Shown one piece after another: positions 26,293 through 39,195 of a stretch of 64,000 bases of DNA (position 1 is the first letter of the stretch; each line of letters starts with the position of its first letter). A program made the translations under genes and the position numbers. Origin of the DNA: Thuidium tamariscinum (Eukaryota; Streptophyta; Bryopsida; Hypnales; Thuidiaceae); NCBI GenBank assembly GCA_947034885.2, contig OX344754.2, positions 14,092,501 through 14,156,500 of the forward strand, given 5' to 3'. Below the pieces are notes generated by a model. It saw nothing but the letters and a program-made list of their open reading frames with translations, did not search any database and was not told the DNA's origin.

Positions 26293-26771
26293 TATGCCCA
26301 ATCTCCCTTCTCCTTTTATAATTTTAAGAAAGTGGGATTCAAGACAATCAATATGGGATAATCCGTATGGTGTATCCATATCTATATATTGAAGTATATT
26401 TCCACATTGTATCCCTAACTATGTCTATATTTTCATATTTGTGTTTTTATACCATATTTCTGTATGTACATCTAATGGTTGTTGATTTTTCTTGGAAGGG
26501 GTAGAGTTTTCTATCCGATGGATCTTGATTTTCCGGAGGTGGGTAGGAGTGGGGTAGAGGACAAAGAAATAAAAAACAAGAGTGCCTATCACTTTTCGTT
26601 ATATTGTTACATTGTTACATTACATTGTAATTCAATATTTCAATATAAGAATTTTTAAAAAAAATTCTTTAGATAGTAAACAAACAAATTTGAGAACATT
26701 TAAATTCTCATAATCTAGCCATCAAGGTACAAAATAAAAACTAAAGGTGTTTTTTATTACACAAATAAAAC

Positions 26772-27671
26772 ATAACCCTTACTGCAAGAAGAAAGGACTT
26801 AAGCTTTTTTTCTGCAAAAAATCACTCAAAACTGTCATTTCTATAGTAAAGAGTAAAAAATTTCAAAATCAGTTTTTTTGCACATCTAACCAAAGGATCT
26901 ACACCTAACTAGTATGAAAATGTGTGGAATTTTTTTTAGAAATTTTGACTACACAAATTGTTAGATATCAATTTTTAAAGTAAGAAAAATAAGTTTTTCA
27001 ACACATTGCAAGAGTGGATTATTTGACTTTGAACCTTCTAAACTTAAATTTTTTGCACTACATAGTTTTGAGATTTAAATAATTATTGTAAGAAATTGAA
27101 TTGAGAGTCTAGGAAAAAAAATGCACAAAGACTAAATTTTCATTCTTAAGAAAATTGTGAATTAGAAGTAGGTACAAGATAGAGGGAAAATCCAAATTAT
27201 TAATATCTTTAAAATGGGATTAAATTGCACTAATTCCAATGGTGAGATTGTCTTAGAAAACAAAATAAACCATAAAGAGCGTTTATGTTTTAAAAAAAAT
27301 TTAAAATTGCATTCTAAAATAAATTCTACAAGTTATTTTTCTTAAAAAGACAATCAAATTGCCTAAAAAACAAGATTGTTCATAATAAATCCAAATTAAA
27401 TGAATCAAAGATTTTTGTGTAGACAAAAAGAATCTATGAAAATATTTTTTTTAAAACCTCAAGTTAACTTTTCTTTTGCTACCCCTTCTCCCCTATTTTG
27501 AGCTTATTTGGGCATAATTTTTGCTTTTGAGAACCAATTGAAAAAAATAAAGCCTCAAAGTTAATTATTTTTGTCCTCAATTTTTTTAAATTAAAAAGAA
27601 AATTGAGACTATAGGTACTTGTTTGGAATTCCATATGTCCCTTAATAAGATTGTGGTCTTTTAGTAGTTAA
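26772..27671. mobile_element. TTAA-type element, subfamily A (degenerate)
   Basis: About 900 bp. The left end (TAACCCTTAC) has drifted; the right end GGTCTTTTAGTAGTTAA is recognisable (TTAA at 27,668-27,671). The interior follows the 34,634 copy: 'ctcaaaactg(t/c)cattt' near the left end and 'ttgagctt...cataattttgct' toward the right. No transposase. Confidence 0.65.
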
Positions 27672-28125
27672 TTTATGAAATTTAAGGAACAAAATCTTTT
27701 GAAAATTACAAATATTCAATCTATTATTGAATTGAGAAGGAATTTTGAGTTTTTGGATTCAAATTTAATTGAAAATTATTGGTTAGTGAAGTATTTGATC
27801 TAAAACCCTTTGGTATGAACTTTGGATAATATTTTACTACCATTGTTTATAAAAATGTATTTTACTGTAAATCTCTACAATAAATTAGCATGCCCTATGC
27901 CATTACTACAAAACATATCAAACTATAAGTAATTTTCAAATTTTTCAATCCATAAAATTTTTGAAATTCAATAACTTTCTCACCATGAGTTGGAATGCAA
28001 TAAAATAGAGCCCTTGCAATCTTGCACCCTTCCTTGCCAAGAGCTTTTCAATGGTACTATGCATGCAACCAAAGGACACATTGTCCAAGACATCTCAACG
28101 TAATAAACAAAGAAATCAACCTACT

Positions 28126-29061
28126 TTAACCTCTAGAGGACCATTGTCCCCTTGAGGAACAAAATGGATTTGAGGCAAGTTCCTAATTTCCTATGACTTC
28201 AATTTTAGGTGAATCTTGTTGAAACTTTCTCATCAAATAGAAAAATTCCGGCATTAGCTTTGTAGAAATATAACTTGTACTTCAATTCAAGTGCCCAAGA
28301 ACAAAAGTTATACCACAAAAAGCCCATATTTTCATTTGGTAGGCAATAAATTTTACTGCAAAAAGTCAAAATTAATTAATTAATTAATTTTCTAAAACAA
28401 TATATTTTTGCCTATATGTGAAGCTTTGCTTCATTCTATTTGGACATGTAATGAGAAAGTTATGGACAATTTTTTTTTTTTGCAATCTAACATCTTCTCA
28501 AAAAAATAACTTATAAGATTCATTTTTGAATGCAATTTTCACAATTTTTCAAAAAAATTGTTGGAGAAAGTTACATTTACTTGTTAGAATAATCCCATGG
28601 TTGGAATTATTGTATTTCAATTCCATCTAAAAGCTATTAACCATTTAGTTTTTCTTTCAATCTTAGACATACTTCTACTTAACAACTATTTAAAGAATGA
28701 TAATCAACTATTTCTTTTGTGAAATTTTTATCCTATATTTACAACTCAATTTTTAAACATAAAAAAATCATAAATTCAAGTTTTATAGTACAAATTGTTT
28801 TACAAATGGCAATCAAAGTCATATGAAATTGCAGACCATAACTAAAAAAAACTTGTTTTTTCAACATTTAATACTTATATCTTCTAATCTATATGATCAA
28901 ACTTCATAAAATTATTAATACATGACATCAGTCAAGTTAAGTATAAAATACTATTATTAGATTCTTAAAAAAACTTGTTTTCTTGGGTGAATGTAAGAAA
29001 AATGGCAGTCAAGTTTTGAGATGTTTTTGAGAGAAAATGGTCTTGATCCTTTAGGGATTAA
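28126..29061. mobile_element. TTAA-type element, subfamily A
   Basis: It begins TTAACCTCTAGAGGACCATTG (TTAA 28,126-28,129) and ends GATCCTTTAGGGATTAA (TTAA 29,058-29,061), 936 bp. It lies in the same orientation as the 48,819 copy (both have 'ccattgtccc' near the left end) and opposite to 34,634. AT-rich interior without coding capacity. Confidence 0.8.
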
Positions 29062-29835
29062 AAGTATGAATGTTGTAAACATTGATGACTACTTCTTTGT
29101 GCTTAAGAGGTTAAATCGGATTAAATGTCTCACCTTCTATTTGATTGTTTCAATTGCTCTATAGTTTTTCAAAATATCAAAATATCAAAAAATTATATTC
29201 TCTTGATTCCATTAAAGTTGTTTCGTATATTACTTTTAGAGATGTTTTTCATTTGGTTATAGAAAATATGTCACATTTTGAATGATTTATTCATTTTAAA
29301 CATTTTAAACGTTATCCTAAATTGAAGGAGGGCAAAATTGAGCAGTTCATCTCAAAAAAATATGTCGTCACAAAAAAATATATTTGATGCAAAAATTAAT
29401 TGTGAAAAGCATAGAAGTTGTTAAATTTATTAGACAAAGAAGGAAAAACTTATGGTACGATTTTAAACACTATGGTGTTGTTATTTATATTCTCAAAAAT
29501 TTTGAATTTTTTTCCACACATTCCTATAGGAATTGAGTATAATTTTGTTTGTTTGAATTTCAGAAAGTAACAAATATGCCCACTTTTTTTTCAGTGCATT
29601 AGTAAGTGACAAGCCTCACAATTTTCTATACTTATTTTTTTATAAGTTTCCTTATTTTTGATAAATATGTAATAAATTAGGTATGGATTTCAAAAAATAT
29701 AATATATTATATGAACATGAAAATTTTGAATTATATATATAATATTAAAATATTATTTAAAAATAATAAAATCTTGTCATTATAAATTAGATTTTTACAT
29801 TGAAGTACACTACAATAATTTACCTTAATGGTGAA

Positions 29836-30845
29836 GGGTGATTGTAAGAAACACTTCACGTTTTTGGCTCAAAAACACTGTTTTTGGACTTAGTACCAAC
29901 AGTATTATGCTATCTTGATAGTACAGCGTGTCTAACTCATGCCTACAAATCTCAATCGTCAATTTCAAGCGCTTGCAGATCTGGGCCATTGATTTAGTAC
30001 TATTTAGTACTATGGACTACTACAAAATACTTCACAGGCCGCAGGGAGCAAAAAATAGTAGAAAAAGAGTTTGTGGACATTTTTATTTTTAATAATTCAA
30101 AAAAAAATCAAAAAATTATTTTAAGAAAATCCATTTTTCAAAACAAAATTGCGCACACATTTGAGTTATTTGTAAAGCCCCCCACTTTGGGCATGACTTT
30201 TGAAGTTGAAAAGGCAACTATAGTTGAAGCATCAAACTTTTTTGCAAGATACTTATGTCACACAACTTCAAAAGTGGGGACCAAACTTTTTTATGCACCA
30301 TTTTGATGGAAAAATAAGTTTCATACCCACTTTTATTTCAACTTTTTTAACTCAACTGGATTTTTCACAAAACTCATGGGTTTAAACCTTGGTTTAGGGT
30401 ACTTTACAAATAACTCAATCGCAGCAAAAAAATTCTCTAAATTTTTTTTCCCCTCTTAGTAGTGTTTGTAGAAAGGAAGGTCACTTTGACCCCATGTGGA
30501 CAATAGACATGTTACTATTTTCATAAAAACTCATTGTCAATCCTTGAAATGTTAGTAGACCTTCAACTTGTTCAATTTGTGGCTTCAAATTTGGATTTTT
30601 GAGTCAAAAATAGGACCGAAATCCCCCCAAATGGCCAAGGTAGACAACCAATTGGAGGAAATTTAAAAATAGTAAACTAATTTTTTTTAAATTGAAAAAA
30701 TTACACAACATATAAAACTTTTGTGTGCACCTTCATTCCAAATTTCAAGTTGATAGGGCAAAAGATGCAAAAGTTATGAGCAAAAAACTACCTAATAAAG
30801 GTCAAGGGGACCAAAAAAAAGGACAAGTGTTTCTTGCAATCACCC
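29836..30845. mobile_element. GGGTGATTGTAAGAAACAC-type non-autonomous element
   Basis: About 1,010 bp with inverted ends GGGTGATTGTAAGAAACACT and, on the right, the complement of GGGTGATTGCAAGAAACAC. Flanks read TGAA on the left and TGAA on the right, a possible 4-bp duplication (or 3 bp plus one base). The right half contains 'gatgcaaaagttatg', the reverse of a block in the 7,641 and 16,731 copies. A 77-codon frame inside has no known motif. Confidence 0.75.
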
Positions 30846-31335
30846 TGAATGTAACACTAATTTATTGAAATCAAACTATTTTGGAATAGTGCAAGATAGA
30901 ATAATACTCCATTGTATCAAACCCCACACAAATTATATCTTTGATGATTATTAGGTTAATTTCTTCCTTCAGGACGTAAAATTCCCCAAACAAATCAACA
31001 AGTACAACCAACTAAATTAAGCTTATATATTTCAAGTGCACATATCCATTCTTGTCCCTTCGAGAACTCCTCCCTCATTGCATTATAGTGGTGCACATTT
31101 TCTTTCTAAAATGTACTCCATTGATACATGAGGACAAAGTTGGGTGCAAGGATGTTTGGTTTGTTTACCTAGCCAAGGTAAACCATCGCTTTTACCTCTC
31201 CAAGTCACTCTAGGGATGCAAGTGAAAATAAAAGCCCCCTCTTTTGTATTTGATCTCGTACTTGATTCAATTACCTTGTACACCCCTCTTAGTTAATTTG
31301 GGGCTTCTGATTACAAATATGAATTCTGAATATGC

Positions 31336-31607
31336 TAGGTACACCCAAAAGCATCATGTTCCTAAAAGCTCCATCTACAATGCACATACATTTCAAAAAT
31401 CAGTCATGTTCAAAGATTGTAGATGGTGCTTTCAGGAACAGACTTTGATTGTTAATAACTTTTGCATACAGTGTCCAAATCCTACATTCTTTGGAACGTT
31501 GGAACATGCTTTCCCTTGCCAACAAGACTGAGTGAAAATCTGAACAAGCTAATAACAGTAACTAGGCATGGCATGAATCAGTGGTGCTTTTGGGTGTACT
31601 CACCTTA
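31336..31607. mobile_element. Mariner-like MITE, ~272 bp, TA-flanked
   Basis: Ends are TAGGTACACCCAAAAGC and, on the right, the complement of TAAGGTGAGTACACCCAAAAG. It is related to the copies at 33,381 and 41,630, in reversed orientation, sharing the 'catgttcc' and 'gccatctac' blocks. A TA duplication flanks it, although the left end is slightly worn. Mariner class is inferred from the TA site. Confidence 0.75.
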
Positions 31608-31955
31608 TGCAAATTTTGTCATGCATGGAATTTTTTTTGTGAATTTTCAATTCAGTGTTTTCCTGAGGGGCCAAGAGGGTCCGTTCAGTTCCCCCAGCAG
31701 CAGTGAAAGGGAGGAGCTGGCTGGGGAAAGTGTCACAGGATTCGGTTCATGAACATTACCGTGAATTGGGGACCAACTGAATGATGGCCCAGTTGCAGCT
31801 CATGTTGCCTGAACCCATTCCTCCGCTTGTATGATTGGCTTGGTTGCCCACACACCAAGTCCATTCACGGACTTCCACTTGGACCCATGAACATCATAGG
31901 CTTCTGTGGCTTCCATATTTTGATTTTGGGGTCAAGTTTATTGCAATAAATTTCT
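31608..31955. other. GC-richer unassigned insert
   Basis: Around 31,670-31,900 the sequence is clearly less AT-rich ('ccagttgcagctcatgttgcc'-like stretches) than both sides. No reading frame or repeat end was recognised. It may be a fragment of another retroelement. Confidence 0.35.
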
Positions 31956-32617
31956 TTAACCCTTAAACGTCGATGCGGACGTTTTGAGTCCGATGAATGA
32001 CAAACCAGTGGATTCCTGAGCGTATGAAGGTCGTTTTTCATCTGTTTTTTTTGGAAAAGTGAGCGTGAACTTCTTCAGCTATACAGAAGGCACAACATTG
32101 CCTCACACAATGCATTAATATTTATAAGCACACTAAAATGTGAGAAGATTATTGTGAAATTGTCATACACGGTGTTAGGTCACATGCTGCCCCCTTCCAA
32201 TTTTTTGGAGGGCAGCATGCACTGTTCACTTTTGCAGCTGTAAGCTGTGAATTTTTTATTGTGTGCTCAGCTTCACGGAACGCTGTAGCGGGCACATGCA
32301 CTGTTCACTTTTGCAGGAAAGGGAACTGCCCGATACACAAGGTGACAGATTAAACCGCAACTCTAGTTGGCCGTGATTCCATGAATTCCACAGATGAGGG
32401 AGTTCCTGTTCCTGTTTACCGAAACGTGTGAGAAGCTAATTCGAAGGCGACGACGACACCAACCGCACTGTTCACAATCTTTTTGGTGGCCGGACTACCC
32501 GAGGTCTGGCACTGTAGCCAGCGCTGAAACAGTGAAGTCTATTCCGGTCTGCATTGAAGTCGTACTGTTGGCAGCCCGCATTTCCCCACGGTGACCCGCC
32601 CGACGTTTAAGGGTTAA
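31956..32617. mobile_element. TTAA-type element, subfamily C (first of an abutting pair)
   Basis: It begins TTAACCCTTAAACGTCG and ends CGACGTTTAAGGGTTAA, 662 bp including both TTAA. The 16-17-bp inverted ends are almost perfect. Its right TTAA (32,614-32,617) is also the left TTAA of the next element. The interior is less AT-rich than in subfamilies A and B and holds a repeated 'cactgttcacttttgcag' (about 32,218 and 32,300). Confidence 0.85.
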
Positions 32618-33348
32618 CCCCTAAACGACGGGCCTATGACCACTGGTTTGAAGACTCCTCCCCCGTCACTCAATTTGTTACCGTTTTAGAATCAGTCATA
32701 TCTGAAAAAATTTATTTTTATTTTTCAGAGATGAAAGGACATCTCTTCTATACTTCACAGAAATTTCAGATTTTTTTGAGGAAAATTGATTTTCATGACA
32801 ATTTTTGAAGAAAAAGTGAAGAAAAAATAATAGAAAATAGAAAATAATCTCAAAAAATCTGAAAATTTCACCATGTGTGTACATTATAGTGACAAACATT
32901 ATGATGTAAACTCAACTTCCGTGTACACCTATTTCTAGGCTGCAGTGGACATTAAAAATGATGCCAAAATTCAAATTGCAATAAAACATTCGATTTTACG
33001 AATTTTTCCAAAATTCCAATTGGAGTAGAAACTAGAAGTGAGGACCTTCATTTTGTTAGTTGGGCTCAAATTCAGAAAATGTCATTTTCAAGGAGAAATT
33101 TCAAATTTACTCAATTTCTCAAAATACACTAAAACAACAATTTCTGCCATCCGTTTTTGATAATTACTTCTCAATCACATGAAATCAAACATCAGTCAAA
33201 CTAAAAACTCAGTGGGACACTCTTCATAACTCAGCATGCAAGGGCATTAAAAAAAATACGGATGAAAAAACTACTGTTCAGCTCCTCTTCTGTCCCCCTA
33301 CACTCATCCAAACGCCACGGAATGGCGCTGGCGTCGCTTAAGGGTTAA
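32614..33348. mobile_element. TTAA-type element, subfamily C (second of the pair)
   Basis: It begins TTAACCCCTAAACGACG and ends GGCGTCGCTTAAGGGTTAA, 735 bp. It shares one TTAA tetranucleotide with the preceding element, so one probably inserted into the flanking TTAA of the other. No coding capacity. Confidence 0.8.
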
Positions 33349-33358
33349 CCCTTTCCCC

Positions 33359-34576
33359 TTAACCCCTTCAGTTCTTTGACTAAGGTGGGTACACCTAAAA
33401 GTGCCACTTTTTGGTACTGTGCCTAGTAACTATTACTAGTCTGATCAAATTTTCATATAGTCTTCTTGACAAGTGAAAGCACGTTCCAATGCATCAAAAA
33501 ACGCAGCATTTGGATACAGTATACAAAAGTTATTAAGCTTCAAAGTCTGTTTTTTAAAAGCGCTCTAGCCAAATAGGTACATAATGGAATTCAAAAATGT
33601 ACAGCAACTATAGATGGCACTTTTAGGTGAGGTGCAATTCTAGGTGTACCCACCTTATGTTTACTCCAAGAATGAACGGTCAAAAGCTTCCATTTTTTAG
33701 TACCAATATCAATTTTCTTTTAAATATTTTTAAGAGATTGGTAACCATGGGATCTTGTAGTAAATTGGTTCAAAAACATGTGCAAATTTTTTTAGAGTTT
33801 TTCACTGTGTTGATTGCAAGATATTAGCATTTGTATGTTTAAAAATCATTTTTTTCACCCTATGGAAATCAAGGTAGCTACACTTCAAATGGTGACAGTT
33901 GTATTAAAAATGGTCTAAAATAGTTGTACCTCTTTAGATTCATTTTTTTTGTCAAGTAGGGTGCTTGTCTAAAAAATTTCAAATTTTCTAGAATTGTACA
34001 ACATATAAGGAAAAAAATAGGAAGTAAAACGAAGTAGAAAATAATTCTAAATACAAAATTGCTAAGAATTTAATTGTGGAATTGAAAGATGCCAATCATA
34101 ATGGTTGGAATGTTGCAATAAACAATCTACATCCTACAATTTTATTTTTTTCAAAAAATATTAAAATTTGAGTAAAATAAAGGACTTCAAAGTTTATTTT
34201 AGAGTAGAGAGTCCACAACTACCCACAAACAAAAAACCCTCATAACTTTTGACTCATTGTTTAAAATGGAAGGATTCAAAGCTTTCCATATATACATAAA
34301 TGAAAAAAATTAATTTCAAATTTTTATTTTTGAAAAAAGTGATTTTTTTCAATCCACCGTTCCACCTAAACTCCCATTTACAAGAAAAATATTGTATTAA
34401 GCCATATCTTTTGACTTGTATTTTTAAATGTCCTAATTTCTTGTATATATGAAAGATATTCCTTGTCTCTACCTTCTACTAAAATTTGGGTTCAAAATAT
34501 GGAAATCTCTACCCACACATACCTACCTAAAATTACTATGTTGCAAAATTCAAGAAGTTGGTCCTTGAGGGGTTAA
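33359..34576. mobile_element. TTAA-type element, subfamily B, with a nested mariner-like MITE
   Basis: It begins TTAACCCCTTCAGTTC and ends GGTCCTTGAGGGGTTAA, 1,218 bp. Removing the nested element at 33,381-33,657 leaves about 943 bp, the usual family length. Read on the minus strand, its interior ('tgcaacatag' near the right end) matches subfamily B copies at 38,111 and 50,061. Confidence 0.8.
33381..33657. mobile_element. Mariner-like MITE nested in a TTAA-type element
   Basis: Ends TA-AGGTGGGTACACC and GGTGTACCCACCT-TA form inverted repeats of at least 13 bp with TA on both sides; length 277 bp. The interior resembles the copy at 41,630 ('ttggata(c)...gtatgcaaaagttatta'). Nesting shows that it moved after the host TTAA element had inserted. 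Confidence 0.85.
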
Positions 34577-34633
34577 AAGTATGGGCCAGTAACTGTAGAA
34601 ATAAGCCCCTTTGGTATAATGTGAATCCTTGGT

Positions 34634-35562
34634 TTAACCCCTAAAGGACCAAGGCGTTTTTTTCTATCAAAAACCTCTCAAAACTGCCATTTTTGTTGCA
34701 TTCACCCAAGAAAACAAAAAATATATTTTTTTAAGAATCTAACCATAGGATCTTGTACTTAACTTGATTGGGATCAAGTGGTAGAAATTTCATGAAGTTT
34801 GACCGCACAAATTCGAAGATATGAGCATTCAAAGTTGGAAATACAAGTTCTTTTGAACTGTGGTTTGCAATTTCAAATGACTTTGACTGGCATTTGTAAA
34901 AAAATTTGCACTATAGACTTTGAATTTATAATTTTTTGTGTTAAAAAATTGAGCTGAGAGTCTAGGTTAAAAAATTCACACAAAAAACACTTGATTTTCA
35001 TTCTTTAAAAAATTGTCAAGTAGATGTAGGTCCAAGATTGAAAGAAAAACTAAATGGTTAATAACTCTAAGATGGGATTGAAATACAATAATTCCAATGG
35101 TGAGACTGTTCTAGCAAGTAAAGATAACCTTATCCAACAATTATTTTTGAAAAATTGTGAAAATTGCATTAAAAAATGAATCCTATGAGTTATTTTTTTA
35201 AGAAATTGTTTAGATTCCCTCAAAAACAAGATTGTCCATAACTTTTTCATTATAAGTCCAAATAGAGTGAATCAAAGCTTCACATGTAGGCAAAAATATA
35301 TTATTTTAGAAAAAAAAAAAAAATTTAAAAATTTTGACTTTTTGCCCAAAAAAATTTGCCTGTTGAACTAAAATCCGTGCTTTTTGTGGTATAACTTTTG
35401 CTCCCGGTCACCAATTGAAATAAAAATTACATTCCTACCAAGCTAATCAGTTTTTCTATCTTATGAGAAAGTTTCAAAAAGTTTCATTAAAAATTGAGGT
35501 CTACGAAACGTGCCCGAACTCCAAATTGTCCCCCGAGGGGACAATGGTCCTTCAGGGGTTAA
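34634..35562. mobile_element. TTAA-type element, subfamily A (best preserved)
   Basis: It begins TTAACCCCTAAAGGACCAAGG and ends GGTCCTTCAGGGGTTAA, 929 bp. The inverted ends match over about 17 bases. It is AT-rich with no reading frame above about 70 codons. A small palindrome 'gtcccccgaggggac' lies near the right end, conserved as 'gtcccttcgggggac' in the 48,819 copy. Confidence 0.9.
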
Positions 35563-36990
35563 ATTAATGCAAAAGTACTCACTAGAAGTCAAACTATTGT
35601 ACAATATCTTTCCTTTTAACACAAAATTTTGAAGATGAATAGTTGCACTTCTATCCTACGTAGAAGGATTCTTTGTCATCCATCAAGCAAAAAACAACCA
35701 AGGCATTGTTTATGGATTAAAGGACGTGACATCTTCTATGACCAAAGAAATCACTAAAATTGTTTCAATCACTGGACCAATAGGTGCATTCTTTGTTTCC
35801 TTAATGAAAAATGAAGTCATCCATTGTCTATTTTTTGGTCTCATTGTCTTTGAAGGATTATCCTTTACACATATGGCTAGTGGCTATAGAAATCATCCCT
35901 TTTGGCACTATATGACATCATCTACTTTAAAAAAAAATGATCATTGGATGTCAAACTACTATGCTTGATCTCCCTTTTTTTGCAAAAAAATTCCAATAAT
36001 GAACAATTGAATTTATGCTGTAGGAAGACTTTTTGTCATCCATTGGCTAATAAATAGCCTCAACACCATTTAATGGTTAATAATTAGTAACCTCCAATCT
36101 TCATTAGCCATGGAAGAATGTTGACCTATGAACAAGGTAGTCACTAAAAAAATGATTTGATTTACAGCCCAATACGTACATTCTTCATTCTTTGATCTAA
36201 AATGTTACCCATTGGGCACTTCTTGGCATCCAAGTTCTTGCAAGGTTGTAAAAAAGTCAAGAAGTTGTTGGAAATGGTTGCATTGGAATTAGGATTTTAC
36301 AATGGGTTTAAATGAAGGAACTAGTGAAAAATGCAAGATGTTGTCCTATACCTTCAAAATGTATATAACTCATAAACAAAGTCAAAATAAAACTCCTCAC
36401 TACCTTCTACCCCTAAAGGCTGAAGGTCAAAATGCCATTATCATTCAATAGTATAACATCATACATTAGCATATACTATAATATAGTGGTACATTTTTAG
36501 CATATTATATATATAAACTATGATATTAATAGATTTTTTCAACTTTGAATGCAAGGATTCTTGTACTATTTGATATAGTGCAAAATTTTTAGCATTGTCC
36601 CCTAAATTTGCACTTCAAGATCTAGACAAATTCTACATTTTTCAAAATCTACTTTTGATTCCTTTAAGATCTACAAGGTTAATGTTGAGATGCCTAAGGG
36701 AATGATTTGTGTTCTTGAATGATTTAAGAGAGGTCTTCAAGATAAAAACAACTATTTCTTCTCAACCATTTTCCAGCGCTATTTCTTGAATCCAATTTCA
36801 ATGAAAGATGCATACTTTTTCTTTGTAATATTTTTTACTTTCTATATAAGAAAATAGCAAATTCATGAATTACTAAGCAATATATTTTGGAAGTTTTTTT
36901 TGTCCTTTCTTTAGATTTGAATTTAAGCCATGAATTTTATCGTATTTGAATTGTTACCAACTAAAATAAATCTTGGTTGTAGACCAAAGG
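35563..36990. other. AT-rich DNA with a dispersed-repeat fragment
   Basis: The stretch at about 35,725-35,800 ('atcactaaaat...ggaccaatagg') resembles 56,818-56,860 ('gtcacaaaaat...ggaccaataggt') and 36,130-36,180. The rest is unassigned. Confidence 0.4.
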
Positions 36991-37610
36991 TTACTTCTTC
37001 CTAGCATGTGAGCCTATGAGTTTAGGCTAATATATTATAGACACCTTCTATGGTTGTAGGATACCTACGTTACAAGGTACATATATTATAGGCACTTGCT
37101 GAAGTAGAATAATTACCTTCTCACAAATAACCCCTTTACTATAATAAAAGTTCAATTATGTGCAGACAATCAAGTAGGATAAACAAGCAAATAGGTTTGT
37201 TTTTGAATTTGAATAGCACAACTCAAAGACAAGGAGATTTGAATCTAAAAATATTTGAGGAACATATGGATGCATAACACACTCAATTGGAGTATATAGT
37301 AATGCATTCAAAGAAACAACAAGAGACTCCAACTAGAACCAAAGAATCTCACAATATTTCTCAATTATCTTCATACACAAATTTTAATGAGTTCTCAATC
37401 TATGAATACACATTCACACCAACCTACAATGATTCAATCATTAGGCACATATAAACTCATGATCTCAAAACTCCAATTATATTCATTGTGCATTGCAACA
37501 CAAGCTTCAACATCCTAATTACACATCCAAAGCATATAACACACTACTCCAATACTTCTGAAATTGCAGAACTGCATACACAACACCATTTTGCATGAAA
37601 ACTTCTTACA

Positions 37611-37839
37611 TTAACCCTGAAACGTCTCAATCTTTTTTTGAATTTTTGCACATTTTTGCTTATAGCTTTGTATAGATATATCATTTACCAAAATTTAATG
37701 AATTTGTTCGTTAAGGAAGGTTGTCTTTTCTAGATTCAAGTGTTACATTTGATAAATGGGAAGTTAAGTGGATGAAATAATGCCTTGAAGCCCTCTATTC
37801 ATTGTCCATAATATAGACATCGGAACGCTTTAGGGTTAA
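37611..37839. mobile_element. Short TTAA-type MITE (229 bp)
   Basis: It begins TTAACCCTGAAACGTC and ends CGGAACGCTTTAGGGTTAA. Same terminal pattern as the longer elements but less than a quarter of their size. It may be an internal-deletion derivative. Confidence 0.8.
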
Positions 37840-38110
37840 TCATCCTAAAAAAACACTCATACATAGCCCTTAGGTTGGAACTTGCACACTCATGTTTGGT
37901 ACGTGGTTCAAAATTCAACTTGGAAAAAAAACTAAATACGACACATTTACACCATTCCAACTTCCAACTACCTAATTTCCTTCAAAACTTTATACAATAT
38001 AAATTGAACTTACTATAGAACCTATTTAGCACTCTCATTTATTTTCAAGAGGCTAAAAGACCACAAGTAATACTTGAAAATTGAAAACCATACACTGTAC
38101 AAATTTCAAT

Positions 38111-39076
38111 TTAACCCCTAAAGGATCAAAGTGCCTTTTTTGGCAACATAAAAGTTTCAAGTAGGTACATGTCACTAGAGATTTCAATAGAAGGTGTGGA
38201 CAAGGAATATCTTTAAAGCCCAACAATTTTTGTGACTTTTGACTACATGGTTAAAAAGTTATTATATAATATGTGGTTTATTTCCAACTTGGGCAATTGG
38301 GGCAAATTTAAAAAATCATTTTTTTTAAAAATATAATTTGAAATTAGTTTTACATATTTATATATATGTGGAAAGCTTTTAATTCCATTTGGATTAATGA
38401 GTCAAAAGTTGTGAAGAGTTTTAGTTTGCAAGTATTTATGGATTTTCTACACTAAAATAAACTTTGAAATCCTTTATTTTATTTAGTTTTCAATGTTTTT
38501 GGAAAAAATTTTAAAAAATTGGGTGTAGATTATTTATTACAACATTTGAACTATTGGAATTGGTAAGTTTCAATTTCACAAATAAATTCTTAACAATTTA
38601 GTATTTTGACTCATTCTCTACTTCTTTTTACTAACTATTTTTTTCCTATATTAGTTGTACAATTCCAAATGATTTGAAAATTTTCAAACATGTAGCCCAC
38701 TCACCTTAGAGAATGAATCCAAAGAAGAACTACCATTTCAATTGGGACTTTTTGTCATGCAAATGTGAGCTTGTAAAGTGCAACTGCCCGGTTTCTTGTA
38801 GGGCCAAGAAAGGATTTTGGTCAATTCAAATACTCATATTTTGTAATCCACAAAATAGAAATTTCTGAAATTTTTTCTTCATCTTTTCAAACCATCATAA
38901 TACAAGCTCCTATGGTTATACTTGCAAAAAAATTTCGTCATCTTTTCAAACCATCATAATACAAAATCCTATGGTTATATTTGCTGAAAAATAATATTTT
39001 CCAAAAATTTGGTACTTGTCTTAGAAATGGCAATTTTTTTTTAAAGAAAATATAGTTAAGGAACTTTAGGGGTTAA
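38111..39076. mobile_element. TTAA-type element, subfamily B
   Basis: It begins TTAACCCCTAAAGGATC and ends GAACTTTAGGGGTTAA, 966 bp. The interior ('ttttttggcaacata', 'gcaactgcccgg') matches the 50,061 copy over its length. An internal direct repeat 'atcttttcaaaccatcataa' occurs at about 38,880 and 38,940. Confidence 0.85.
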
Positions 39077-39195
39077 TTGCACTCATTCAACAATACCTTC
39101 AATGGTTGTAGCATACATACTTATATCTATGCTCAATGTTCATAGGCTTGCATTTAGACTCACACATTAGCATCATTGGTTTTAGACCCATCATT

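Larger units (their letters stand above)
36999..39195. mobile_element. Decayed Mutator-like MITE opened by later insertions
   Basis: A left end like 'ctagcatgtgagcctatgag' near 37,000 and a right end like 'cacattagcatcattgg' near 39,160-39,177 are the two arms of the family seen at 7,534 and 42,366. They are bordered by TTGTAGACCA (left) and TTTTAGACCC (right), a possible worn 10-bp duplication. Between them lie two TTAA-type elements and unassigned DNA. Tentative. Confidence 0.4.

Noticed and set aside
30073-30306. 77-codon ATG frame inside the 29,836-30,845 element
   Set aside because: It has no similarity to a transposase and is not shared by the sister copies.
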